Below, piece by piece: positions 18,243 to 25,989 of a stretch of 64,000 bases of DNA (positions are counted from its first letter, which is position 1; every line of letters begins with the position of its first letter). The notes under the pieces were generated by a model that was given only the letters and a program-made list of their open reading frames with translations, was not told the DNA's origin and made no database searches. A program made the position numbers and the translations under genes. Where the stretch lies: the NCBI GenBank assembly GCA_039818985.1, contig JBCBSU010000002.1, positions 62,001 to 126,000 of the forward strand, written 5' to 3'. This DNA is from Pseudomonadota bacterium (GTDB lineage Bacteria; Pseudomonadota; Alphaproteobacteria; Sphingomonadales; Sphingomonadaceae).

Positions 18243-18597
18243 CGTCGTCCCAGCGCTCGATCATCTCGCGCAGCTTGGCGATGTCGGCCTTCGATAGCTT
18301 CTTTCGATCTGCGAAATAGCTGACCAGAGGGGAGAATTCACCAGAAAAAGCGCGCTCGAGTACGCCTGTTGAATCGAGATATTCTTCGCGTGACACAGCG
18401 GGCCGAAAAAGGAAGCGTCTGCCATCCTTTTCGGATGCGATCGCACCTTTCTCCCTGAGCCGCGTGATCAATGTGCGCACAGTAGGTGGCTCCCATCCTT
18501 GCTCCGGTCCAACCGTGGAGACAAGCTCCTCGGCTGTTTGAGGGCTTCTGTTCCAGAGGGCGCCGAGTATTACGCTTTCAGCATCGGTGATCTTCAT
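18235..18597 (-). CDS. BlaI/MecI/CopY family transcriptional repressor (copy 1)
   Basis: A 120-residue winged-helix repressor. It opens with ITDAESVILGALWNRSPQTAEELV and carries the recognition segment PPTVRTLITRLREKGAI typical of BlaI/MecI. The C-terminal half is the dimerisation region that an M56 partner would cleave. It is the first gene of a two-gene unit with the M56 peptidase. Upstream, 18621-18630 reads TACGTTTGTC, an imperfect version of the TACnnnTGTA sites found near other genes here, beside a TTGACA (18632-18627 on this strand). Autoregulation is therefore plausible but weakly supported. Confidence 0.9.
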   Translation of the reverse strand: MKITDAESVILGALWNRSPQTAEELVSTVGPEQGWEPPTVRTLITRLREKGAIASEKDGRRFLFRPAVSREEYLDSTGVLERAFSGEFSPLVSYFADRKKLSKADIAKLREMIERWDDDD

Positions 18598-18727
18598 GCA
18601 GCAAGCATCGGCCAGACTTTTACGTTTGTCAAACTCCAGATCATTGAGCCTGCGATCTCATTGAAATAGTCAAGTCTACCATGTTGCTGCACTTCTGAAT
18701 GGGAGTCCCGGCATTAGTTTGCAGATG

Positions 18728-19897
18728 TCAATAGCCTTGCATTATCGCAATACGCTCATCGTCCTCGATCAGCCGCGCTATCTTTCCGAGCAGGCCTTTG
18801 CTCTCTTCGCCATTCGCGAACATGACCGCGGCGATGCCTTGATCAGGCTTGAAGAATGCAAAGGATTGCTCGGAACGGTTGCGACCAGTGTGGGCGAAGA
18901 CGGTGCCTTCTTTAAACTCATAAACATACCAACCAGTGCTGAAACCCATTCGCTGTGGACAGGCTTCGATCGGTCGCCCGTCCGGCCCGCACCGTTCGTC
19001 ACGCTCATCAAGAACAATTCCGGACCGTTCAGCAGCGCGCTTCGCGTCGACCCCGTCATTCGCCATGACAGCCGCGAGAATTCTGGCGTAGTCCGCGCTT
19101 GATATGCGCAGTCGTCCGGCACCCTCAGCTTCGTCGTAATCGCCAGGTTCGTCCCACTCGCTGTCGGCAAAACGGCCCCAAGCGTAGCGAGACTTTAGCT
19201 CTGCTATGGTGACAAAAGAAGCATCTTCGATTCCAAGCGGGTCAAACACAGTTTCACGCGCGATATCATCGAATGGCTTTTCGAGCTTTCTTTCGAGAAA
19301 GCGAGTCAGATAGACAATGCCTTCACCTGAATAGCCGCGCTCAGTGCCCGGATCGAAGGTGAATGTCAGCACGCCGTCGCTCATCCGCCGCCAGTTCCGA
19401 AATCCAGTCTGATGGGCGAGTGCGATCCTTGGGGTCAGCTGCATCCGGCGGGGATCTTCGGCGATATCAGGATCGACCCAAAATGCCGCCATAGGTTCAT
19501 CAAGCGAAACCTTGCCTTGGGTTGCCAGTCTGAGCACAATCTCACCCACAATCGGCTTTGCGATCGATGCCGTGTCGTAGAGTGTGTCTGCAGTTGCTGG
19601 GTTGCCCTCGCTGCGCTCCCCGCAGGTTAGCGTCCATTGCAGCTGCCCGCCCGCGACGTAACTGACACCGGCGCTGGGGACGGTCGATTGCCCGAGCCAT
19701 TCCGGCAAACGAGACTGGAGCGCCGTTAGCTTTTGTGTCGCCTGTGGGTTGCGATCCGACACCGGCATGTGTTGTTCGGTTGCACAATCCGGCACTGTGC
19801 CCTCTGCAATGCCTGCGACCGAGACAGGTCTGTTCGTTGCGCAACCAACCAGCGCGGCTGAAAGGACAAGCGTGGGTAAAAGGAAACGGCTGTTCAT
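18728..19897 (-). CDS. Serine hydrolase lipoprotein, beta-lactamase (class C-like) family
   Basis: A 389-residue protein. The leader MNSRFLLPTLVLSAALVGC ends in a lipobox with Cys19. The catalytic SxxK is SIAK (111-114) in YDTASIAKPIVGEIVLR; PRIALAHQTGFRNW corresponds to the LLSHTSG block, and GYSGEGIVYLTRFLE and FAHTGRNRSEQ to the Tyr and HTG regions. ATG at 19897 is chosen because CGAGGA stands 6 bases before it; the frame stays open upstream to 20089 but that part holds the operator. A 22-bp palindrome with a BlaI-type core lies 61 bases upstream, and blaI-M56 genes follow 130 bases downstream, so control by that pair is likely. Whether it hydrolyses beta-lactams is unknown. Confidence 0.88.
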   Translation of the reverse strand: MNSRFLLPTLVLSAALVGCATNRPVSVAGIAEGTVPDCATEQHMPVSDRNPQATQKLTALQSRLPEWLGQSTVPSAGVSYVAGGQLQWTLTCGERSEGNPATADTLYDTASIAKPIVGEIVLRLATQGKVSLDEPMAAFWVDPDIAEDPRRMQLTPRIALAHQTGFRNWRRMSDGVLTFTFDPGTERGYSGEGIVYLTRFLERKLEKPFDDIARETVFDPLGIEDASFVTIAELKSRYAWGRFADSEWDEPGDYDEAEGAGRLRISSADYARILAAVMANDGVDAKRAAERSGIVLDERDERCGPDGRPIEACPQRMGFSTGWYVYEFKEGTVFAHTGRNRSEQSFAFFKPDQGIAAVMFANGEESKGLLGKIARLIEDDERIAIMQGY

Positions 19898-19957
19898 TAT
19901 CATTCCTCGCATCATGGATATGGGCACTTCTCCAGCTCGGTTCATGAGCATATCTAA

Positions 19958-19979
19958 AATTATTACATATGTAATAATT
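19958..19979. promoter_or_regulatory. 22-bp palindrome with BlaI/MecI-type operator core
   Basis: A perfect 22-bp palindrome with core TTATTACATATGTAATAA. The central TACATATGTA (19964-19973) equals the classical TACA/TGTA half-sites of BlaI/MecI operators. It lies 61 bases before the serine hydrolase start, where its promoter should be. A BlaI-type repressor gene stands just downstream of the hydrolase. Confidence 0.75.
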
Positions 19980-20096
19980 AATCTCGCAGCAGATGCAAGC
20001 GGAACTTTCTGCATCAAACGATCCTGCCTAGCTTGAACTCCAGGAATGCTGGTATCGAAACGCCTTACGGCTTCGCAACAGGTCGGCATCAGCTGA

Positions 20097-20118
20097 TAGT
20101 AGAATATCTACAAGCGTA
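20097..20118. promoter_or_regulatory. Second BlaI-type site upstream of the hydrolase pseudogene
   Basis: On the minus strand 20118-20109 reads TACGCTTGTA, which fits TACnnnTGTA. It overlaps a small palindrome GTAGA-ATA-TCTAC (20099-20111). It lies 21 bases before the ATG of the decayed serine hydrolase, so the pseudogene once probably shared control with the intact divergent hydrolase gene. Confidence 0.5.
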
Positions 20119-20138
20119 GTAATAAAGAGGTGATCGTG

Positions 20139-20437
20139 ATGCGTTTTGCAGGAATTCTCCCTTCGCTCTCGATGATGGCAGTGACCCCGGTTTTCCCCGC
20201 ACGGCTTTCGAAGCCGGCTCGGTTACCAAGCCAGTTTATGCCCATCTGGTGATGGGTTTGGTCGAGCGGGGCGCTATCGACCTCGACACCGTTCCTGCCG
20301 TGACCTTTTTCTGTCGCCGACCAGGAAGCCTATCGTACACTCATCTTACGCCAGTTCCTTTCGCACCAGTCCGGTCTGGAATGACCGCATTGAGCACCTC
20401 ACTACCCAAAGCAGACGGTCCGCAAATCAAGCCATGA
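20139..20437 (+). pseudogene. Decayed serine hydrolase (beta-lactamase family)
   Basis: Fragments of one hydrolase lie in alternating frames. ATG at 20139, with an AGAGG ribosome site, opens a signal-peptide-like segment (MRFAGILPSLSMMAVTP). From about 20201 a different frame gives FEAGSVTKPVYAHLVMG and then ERGAIDLDT, with the SxxK motif at 20219-20230. From about 20310 the first frame returns with LRQFLSHQSGLE, the family LLSHTSG block, then a stop at 20382. The C-terminal two thirds are missing. It diverges from the intact relative at 18728-19897. Bases 20438-20528 hold nothing recognised. Confidence 0.75.
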
Positions 20438-20528
20438 TCCCTCAACCCAAAAACGCATCTCCGCTGCTCAAACCGCGCCTTCAGCCTGTCCCTGGACTAC
20501 GGGATCAGGACCGTATTCCAGAAGCGTC

Positions 20529-21443
20529 TCAGCGGCGGCAGCGCACCGTTGCCGTGGCCGTGCCGCGATAGGTGGTATCGGTTGCCTTGCGTGTCGTCTT
20601 TGGCACGGAATTGCTCGATATCACTCGTCCGCCTTGCGACTGACAGGCGGACCGGGCGGAATTGAGGGCCGCAGAGCGTGCTGCCTGGCTGGCAGCGCTG
20701 CTCGAGCGCAGCAACCCGCTCGTTCCGGAACGGGTAATCGTGAACACACTCGATCCCGACGATCCGCTCTGTCGCCCGCTCGCGGAACGGCTGGCACCTG
20801 CGACTGCACGACTTTGCGGTGTATCATAGGCTCCACCGGCAATAGTGCTGCGGTGATAGAGTTTGCGCGAATTGCCATAAGTCCGATCAAAGACGAACTG
20901 GCGCCGCCGGAATGGATCGCCCGCAGCAAGAATTGAGGATGGCAGGTTGCTTTCATCAAGGCGATTGTAGCTCAACACCGAGATATTCCCATTGCCAAGC
21001 TGGCGAAACGCCAGATCGAGATAGACAAGGTCACCGAAAGTCTGGCCATTGCGGGCCTGGAAACCGCGCTCAATCACAACACCGAGACGGTAGCCGGTTG
21101 CTGTCTTCTGGCATGCATAATCACTGCGGCCAATCAGTTCGGGCATCATGGCCATCCGCGTCACCTTCCAGGTGACGATGCCCAGCTCATTCTTGTTCTT
21201 CTGGAATGTGTCGAACAATTCCCGGCCATTCACACATGATCGGGTACCATTGGCGCTCTCGCAATAGGTGCGCTGCTGCGAATTGAACACCACACCCATG
21301 TGGATCAGGTCATTCAGGCCATCCTCAATGTGATAGAGGCCATTATTGCAGTCATTCTTGTCGAGGCGCTGGGCAAAGGCCTGTCCGCTCGACGCCGCCA
21401 ATGCCAGCACGCCCAGAATGATCCAGCGTAATGCCGATACCAT
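20529..21443 (-). CDS. Secreted protein of unknown function with Ser-rich region
   Basis: A 304-residue protein with a signal peptide (residues 1-24, cut after GQAFA). The mature N-terminal half has paired cysteines (NDCNNG, TYCESANGTRSCVNG, DYACQK). Residues about 205-270 are rich in Ser, Arg and Ala (ASGRQSGSSGSS), and the tail has two more cysteines (SACQSQGG, TVRCRR). A strong GGAGGG ribosome site supports ATG at 21443. No family recognised; the cysteine spacing suggests a periplasmic or exported role. Confidence 0.75.
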   Translation of the reverse strand: MVSALRWIILGVLALAASSGQAFAQRLDKNDCNNGLYHIEDGLNDLIHMGVVFNSQQRTYCESANGTRSCVNGRELFDTFQKNKNELGIVTWKVTRMAMMPELIGRSDYACQKTATGYRLGVVIERGFQARNGQTFGDLVYLDLAFRQLGNGNISVLSYNRLDESNLPSSILAAGDPFRRRQFVFDRTYGNSRKLYHRSTIAGGAYDTPQSRAVAGASRSASGRQSGSSGSSVFTITRSGTSGLLRSSSAASQAARSAALNSARSACQSQGGRVISSNSVPKTTRKATDTTYRGTATATVRCRR

Positions 21444-21668
21444 GGTTCCCTCCAGTCAATCTGCGTCAGATTACGAAGCGGGGGGTTGCAAGACTTGTAT
21501 AAACCCGACAGCTGCAGCCCGCTGGACGGGAAGTGCGAGCTGGAAAGCGTTTACCGCGGCCGTTGCAATCCCATGCCTGAACATGGCCTCGATATTCATC
21601 CGCCATGCATTATGCGTCTGCAATGAGCGTCGCAGAAATAATCATGGTCTGCACATTCATGGGGGTTT

Positions 21669-23150
21669 ATGCGTAGAGGGACTTTCTTTCTTGCCACCGG
21701 CCTGACGGCAATGCTTCAGATCGGCTGCACAGCACAGGCGAAAACCCCGGAGCGGCTTGCGCCAGACTTGGTATCAACACCAAAGACCGAGATTAATTTC
21801 CAGATTGTCGATAGCGAAGACACCGGGATATTCACCCGTGCCGAAGCCGATTATTCGCTTGGCAAAATCTATATTGTCACACTGGAAAATGGTGCGCCGA
21901 TAAGCACAGAGCAAATCGGCTTTTCAGACCCGCGCTACAAGGATTCCGATCCGTGGCTCTCTCCATCGGGCGATACGCTCTACTTTATTTCGGACCGCCC
22001 GACATTTCTCGGCGATGTGCGCGAAGACGAGGATGATTATGACATCTGGCGCAGTCGGCGGACTGGCGGTCAGTGGACAGCACCCGAACATCTCGGCCTG
22101 ATCAACTCCCGGGCAGGCGAGTTTGGCCCCGAAGTGAATAATGGCTATCTCTATTTCAGTTCACGACGTGGCGGCCAATATGACATTTACCGCTCCCGCG
22201 TGGAGGGTAATGGCTTCGCGCCGCCAGAGAAATTAGGCGCACCGTTCAACACCACATATCATGACAGCGACTTTACCCTGACAAAGAATGGCAGGGTCGC
22301 CATCTGGTGGAGCACTCGCCCCGGTGGCCCGGGAGGCGGTGGTGATTTATATGTCTCCCATCGCACCGGCAATGGATGGACGGAGGCGACCGATCTGGGC
22401 ACAAGCATCAATACGTCCGCACTGGACTTTACGCCCAGCCTCACGCCCAACAACGCGATCCTCTATTTCGCAACACAAAAGCCCTTCCCCGGACAGGAAG
22501 AGGGCGCTGCCGATATTTACAGGATACCGGTCAAGGACATAGCGGTATTGCAAGAAGCGCTCGCAGCCTCGGCCATGGCACAACTGAAAGAGGCATTTGG
22601 CGGCGAGACTGTTTTGTCGAATACAAAAACCCTGTCCTATCATCTCGATATAGACAGAGCCTCCTCTGCTTCATCATCCGAAGATGTTTTCATGGATTTT
22701 CGGCAGCAGGCGATCGCCGTGCGCAGCTCGGGTGAAAGTGGCTATCGCTTTGCCCGGGGCGGTGATGCCGCAATGCGTGAAGGACAGGCCTTAGCAGATT
22801 CTGAAGCCGCCGAAATGCTCGCATCTCTCTATGCCAATTTCCTCTATTTTCTGACTGCGGATGAACTTGAACTGATCGGTCCTGAAAATGTTTCCGGACA
22901 TGGCGACCTGACATGGTTCCGCTTGCACGCACGCGGCAAAACATCACCGCTGGTTGGACTTGATCCGCGCAATGGCCGGATCGTGAAAATCCTCACCGAT
23001 AGCGGCGCTATGGTAATGGAAATGGACTATCTCAAACACGCGTCCGGGCTGATCTGGCCGCACCGGTTCATGGTTGAACGCGATGGTGAACACATATTGA
23101 CAGGCCGGTTCTCTAAACTGGCCGTTAACGAGCCATCGCCTGCCGAATAA
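21669..23150 (+). CDS. PD40/TolB-like beta-propeller lipoprotein
   Basis: A 493-residue exported protein. The leader ends in LQIGC, a lipobox. Residues about 65-280 contain repeated PD40 blades (DSDPWLSPSGDTLYFISDRP, then GEFGPEVNNGYLYFSSRRGG, and LDFTPSLTPNNAILYFATQK). The C-terminal 200 residues form another domain with the look of a lipoprotein-carrier-like or lipid-binding fold (LSYHLDIDRA to RFMVERDGEHILTGRFSKL). Function unknown. It diverges from the orphan secreted gene with 225 bases between; nothing recognised there. CCGCAA/TTGCGG (23151-23166) forms a small hairpin after the stop. Confidence 0.82.
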   Translation: MRRGTFFLATGLTAMLQIGCTAQAKTPERLAPDLVSTPKTEINFQIVDSEDTGIFTRAEADYSLGKIYIVTLENGAPISTEQIGFSDPRYKDSDPWLSPSGDTLYFISDRPTFLGDVREDEDDYDIWRSRRTGGQWTAPEHLGLINSRAGEFGPEVNNGYLYFSSRRGGQYDIYRSRVEGNGFAPPEKLGAPFNTTYHDSDFTLTKNGRVAIWWSTRPGGPGGGGDLYVSHRTGNGWTEATDLGTSINTSALDFTPSLTPNNAILYFATQKPFPGQEEGAADIYRIPVKDIAVLQEALAASAMAQLKEAFGGETVLSNTKTLSYHLDIDRASSASSSEDVFMDFRQQAIAVRSSGESGYRFARGGDAAMREGQALADSEAAEMLASLYANFLYFLTADELELIGPENVSGHGDLTWFRLHARGKTSPLVGLDPRNGRIVKILTDSGAMVMEMDYLKHASGLIWPHRFMVERDGEHILTGRFSKLAVNEPSPAE

Positions 23151-23179
23151 CCGCAAGGATTTGCGGCAGCGCTTACAGT

Positions 23180-24502
23180 TTACAGTCGCTCCAGCCGCAC
23201 CTTGAGCCCATCTCTGGGTTGCGGTATCGGCCAGAACTGGAAGTCGGGTTCATAACCCGGCTCGGTAACGATGCGGTTGGTGGTCAGGATCTCGTGCATC
23301 AGGATCTTGATCTGCATATAGGCGAAGTGCAGGCCGAGGCACATATGCGCGCCGCCACCAAAGGGAACCCAGGCGAATTTGTGCCGCGCCCGCACCTTGT
23401 CGGGGGTGAAACGCATCGGGTCGAAGCGCTCGGGATCGGGCCAGTGCTCTTCCATCTTGTGCACCGCACCGGCGCTGATGCCGACGGCGGTGCCGGCGGG
23501 GACTTTATAGCCCATAAACTCGAAATCCTTGACCGCACGCCGCGGGGTCGACGGCACCGGCGGGATCAGCCGCAGCGATTCCTTGAACGCCATTTCGGTC
23601 AGTTCGAGCTTGGCGAGATCGTCAAACCCAAGCTGTCCATTCGGCGCGACCTCAAGGCATTCCTGACGCAGCTTCTCCTGCCATTCGGGATGCTGACCGA
23701 GCAGCATGACCAGCGAGGTTGCCGATGAGGTAATGGTGTCATGCGCCGCCATCATCAGGAAGTTCATGTGATCGACGACTTCATCCTCGGTCAACAGCGA
23801 GCCATCCTCATGCGTCGCGCGACAGAACTGGCTGAACATGTCGGGGCCCTGCTGTTCACGGCGCTGGCGCACCTGGGGGGTGAAATATTCGGTGAGATAT
23901 TTGCGACCCGCTACGCCCTTGCCCATCTTGGTGAAAGGCAGCGGCTGGCGCACCGCGCCTACCGATGCCTGTACCATGTCGACAAAGGCGGTGTTGATGC
24001 GGTCTGCCTCCGACCCCCACGGGATACCGAGAAAGCTGGTCGCGGCGAGATCAAGCGTCAGCTTCTTGATCTCGGGATAGAAACGCAGGTCCCTGTCCGT
24101 CCATTGCCGCACCCGCTCGGCTATGCCCTCGGACAGCTTTTCGGCATAGTGGCGCATCGGCCCCGGCTTGAATGCCACCGACAGCGCCCGACGGTCGGCG
24201 CGGTGATGGTCGAAATCCATCAGCATCAGCCCGCGCGGAAACAGCAGGTTGAGCACAGGCCCCCAGCCCTGCTCCGAGCTGAAGGTCTTGTTGCGATCAA
24301 ACAGCACCAGCTCATTGGCGTCGGCGCCGACCAGTGCCACCTGTTTGCGACCGAATTGGAAGGTGCGGTAAATCGGGCCATATTTGGCATACATCATCTG
24401 GCCAAAGGCGCGCGGATCGCGCAGCGCGGTGAAGGTATGGCCAACCACAGGGAGGCCATAATCGCCGGGCAGGTGGTCGATACCGCCTTCCGGCATGCGC
24501 AC
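23180..24502 (-). CDS. Cytochrome P450, 5' end apparently frameshifted
   Basis: From the GTG at 24502, 440 residues of a soluble bacterial P450. It has the I-helix motif AAHDTITSS (252-260), ExxR as KESLR (Glu308, Arg311) and the haem cysteine in FGGGAHMCLGLHFA (Cys388). The physiological reaction is unknown, presumably hydroxylation of a lipid-like substrate. The reading frame upstream of 24502 is stop-free and protein-like (ENAPAIRRIPANPG, then SENPHWVRMPEGG) back to about 24575, but the only ATG with a ribosome site, at 24603, is in another frame. Translation as it stands would have to begin internally. Confidence 0.88.
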   Translation of the reverse strand: MRMPEGGIDHLPGDYGLPVVGHTFTALRDPRAFGQMMYAKYGPIYRTFQFGRKQVALVGADANELVLFDRNKTFSSEQGWGPVLNLLFPRGLMLMDFDHHRADRRALSVAFKPGPMRHYAEKLSEGIAERVRQWTDRDLRFYPEIKKLTLDLAATSFLGIPWGSEADRINTAFVDMVQASVGAVRQPLPFTKMGKGVAGRKYLTEYFTPQVRQRREQQGPDMFSQFCRATHEDGSLLTEDEVVDHMNFLMMAAHDTITSSATSLVMLLGQHPEWQEKLRQECLEVAPNGQLGFDDLAKLELTEMAFKESLRLIPPVPSTPRRAVKDFEFMGYKVPAGTAVGISAGAVHKMEEHWPDPERFDPMRFTPDKVRARHKFAWVPFGGGAHMCLGLHFAYMQIKILMHEILTTNRIVTEPGYEPDFQFWPIPQPRDGLKVRLERL

Positions 24503-24603
24503 CCAATGCGGGTTCTCGCTGTCACGGAAGCCGGGATTGGCCGGGATGCGGCGGATTGCCGGTGCGTTTTCTTCTGGGATATCTCTGCAGCGATAGTGGC
24601 CAT
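24503..24603 (-). other. Disrupted 5' segment of the P450 gene
   Basis: ATG at 24603 follows CAGGAGA and reads MATIAAEIS, then runs into an unrelated frame. The P450-frame reading PEENAPAIRRIPANPG takes over at about 24575, within the run ATATCCCAGAAG. Joining them needs a one-base deletion to be undone in or near the CCC run. Either a real recent mutation or a sequencing error would give this picture. Confidence 0.6.
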
Positions 24604-24907
24604 GGGGACACGCTCTCCTGTTCGCCGATAGGGGACTGCAAGACCGTTAACGCTGCTGTCCCGACAAAAGTTTAATCGACTGATTAAATACCCTATCTAC
24701 ATCGCTGTTAGCAAGACTGTTGGCAAAGATTTTGCCAAATGCCGTTGCGGCATCGTCGCTTCAGCGGCCAACGATAGGCTGAAACAATCGTTCGCCTAGG
24801 CATATTGCCATGACAAAGCGCCAATATGGCCAGAGTCTGCACCTATCATTCATCATGAATTCAATCGTTTCCGTCTAATAACGGCGGTGAAGCGAGAGGA
24901 GTGTAAG
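24604..24907. other. Divergent intergenic region between P450 and Arg-rich lipoprotein
   Basis: This gap of 304 bases holds no gene. It includes the palindrome at 24671-24688 described separately and a weaker inverted pair, GGCATATTG near 24799 with CAATATGGCC near 24822. The right end is AT-richer and should hold the promoter of the lipoprotein gene. Confidence 0.5.
24671..24688. promoter_or_regulatory. Palindromic operator upstream of P450
   Basis: TTTAATC (24671-24677) and GATTAAA (24682-24688) form perfect 7-base arms around GACT. The size and position, 68 bases before the ATG at 24603, fit a TetR-type operator. No TetR gene is adjacent; the only one in the window is at 39128-39739 and its own operator differs. 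Confidence 0.5.
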
Positions 24908-25984
24908 ATGAAGCGTTTAAACTGGAACAGCCTGAAGACCCTGTGTGTGGCGGGCATCGCCAGTCTGACGCTCTCCGGCTGTGTCGGTTTCGGCCAGCCA
25001 GGCTTTGGCGGCGGCGTTGCCGTTGGTGGCGGGGTCGGCGTCGGGGGCGGCTTTGCCTATTATGACGAATTTTGCGATCCCTATAACCCCTATGACGTTT
25101 ATTATAATTGCGACTTCAACAACGGCTTCGGCAATATCGGCTTTGCCGGCGGCTATTATGACAATTTCTTCTATCCCGGGCATGGTCTGTTCATCTTTGA
25201 TCGCGGCGGACGCCGTTTCGACATTCCGCCCCGGCACCAGCGCTTCTGGGCACGCGAACGCTATCGCTATCGTCAGAGTTTCCTCGGTCGCAATGTCAAC
25301 CGTATCAACCGCCAGACACGGCGTGCCGAACGGCGCGAGATACGCCGTGAAGCCCGGCGCGAGGTAAGGCGTGAAGCCCGGCGCGAGGTAAGGCGTGACG
25401 CGCGGCGTGCCGAACGCCGTGAAATTCGCAGAGAGGCGCGGCGCGATGCACGCAGGGATGCGCGACGCGCGGACCGGCGTGCAGACAGGCGCGACGAAAG
25501 ACGCGCAGACAGGCGCGAGCAGCGGCGTGAAAATGCCGCCACACTGACCCCGGCACAGCGCGCCGACCGGCGCGACAGGCGGGCCGGCAGGCGCGAAGCC
25601 CGGCGCGATGAACGGCGTGGCAACAGAAATGCCGGCAATGGCCGGCGCGGCGGCGGTCGCGAGGCAAGGCGTGGCATCCGGCGCGGCGGCGAGGCCACCC
25701 GCAATAATCGCGGCTGGACCGACGGACGCGAGCTGCGCCGCGACAGGCCGCGCGCAAGACCGCCACGCGCCCGGGCACCACGCAGCGGCGCAACTGCGGC
25801 ACCGCGGACCAGGGCACCCCGCACCCGTGTGTCACGCCCGGCAGTGCAGAACCAGACACCACGCGCACGCACGCCGCGGGCAACGCCGCGCAGACAGGCA
25901 CCCCGTGTCCGTGCGCCAAGGCCACAGCGGCCGCGCATAGCCCCGCGCAGCGATGTCAGTCGCGGCAATCTCAAGCCGGATTAA
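24908..25984 (+). CDS. Lipoprotein with long Arg-rich low-complexity tail
   Basis: A 358-residue protein. The leader ends at LTLSGC, a lipobox. Residues up to about 90 are Gly/Tyr/Asn-rich; from about 120 the chain is a strongly basic repeat region (RREARREVRREARREV and variants such as RRADRRADRR), ending in an Arg/Pro/Ala-rich tail. DNA at 25346-25393 is an exact 24-base tandem duplication, so the region grows by slippage. ATG at 24908 with AGGAG before it is preferred over the in-frame ATG at 24887. It may bind anionic polymers at the outer membrane; function unknown. Confidence 0.75.
   Translation: MKRLNWNSLKTLCVAGIASLTLSGCVGFGQPGFGGGVAVGGGVGVGGGFAYYDEFCDPYNPYDVYYNCDFNNGFGNIGFAGGYYDNFFYPGHGLFIFDRGGRRFDIPPRHQRFWARERYRYRQSFLGRNVNRINRQTRRAERREIRREARREVRREARREVRRDARRAERREIRREARRDARRDARRADRRADRRDERRADRREQRRENAATLTPAQRADRRDRRAGRREARRDERRGNRNAGNGRRGGGREARRGIRRGGEATRNNRGWTDGRELRRDRPRARPPRARAPRSGATAAPRTRAPRTRVSRPAVQNQTPRARTPRATPRRQAPRVRAPRPQRPRIAPRSDVSRGNLKPD
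25346..25393 (+). repeat. Exact 24-bp tandem duplication in Arg-rich gene
   Basis: Two identical 24-base units, 25346-25369 and 25370-25393, each coding the eight residues REARREVR. Degenerate copies of the same pattern extend to about 25540. Confidence 0.85.
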
Positions 25985-25989
25985 GCCCC

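Noticed and set aside
18604-18632. TTGACA-led promoter for the first blaI gene
   Set aside because: A TTGACA is present on the minus strand but the matching -10 is poor, so it was not listed as a promoter.
25310-25560. Arg-rich repeats as a possible CRISPR or mobile element
   Set aside because: The units are tandem, in frame and coding; there are no unique spacers.
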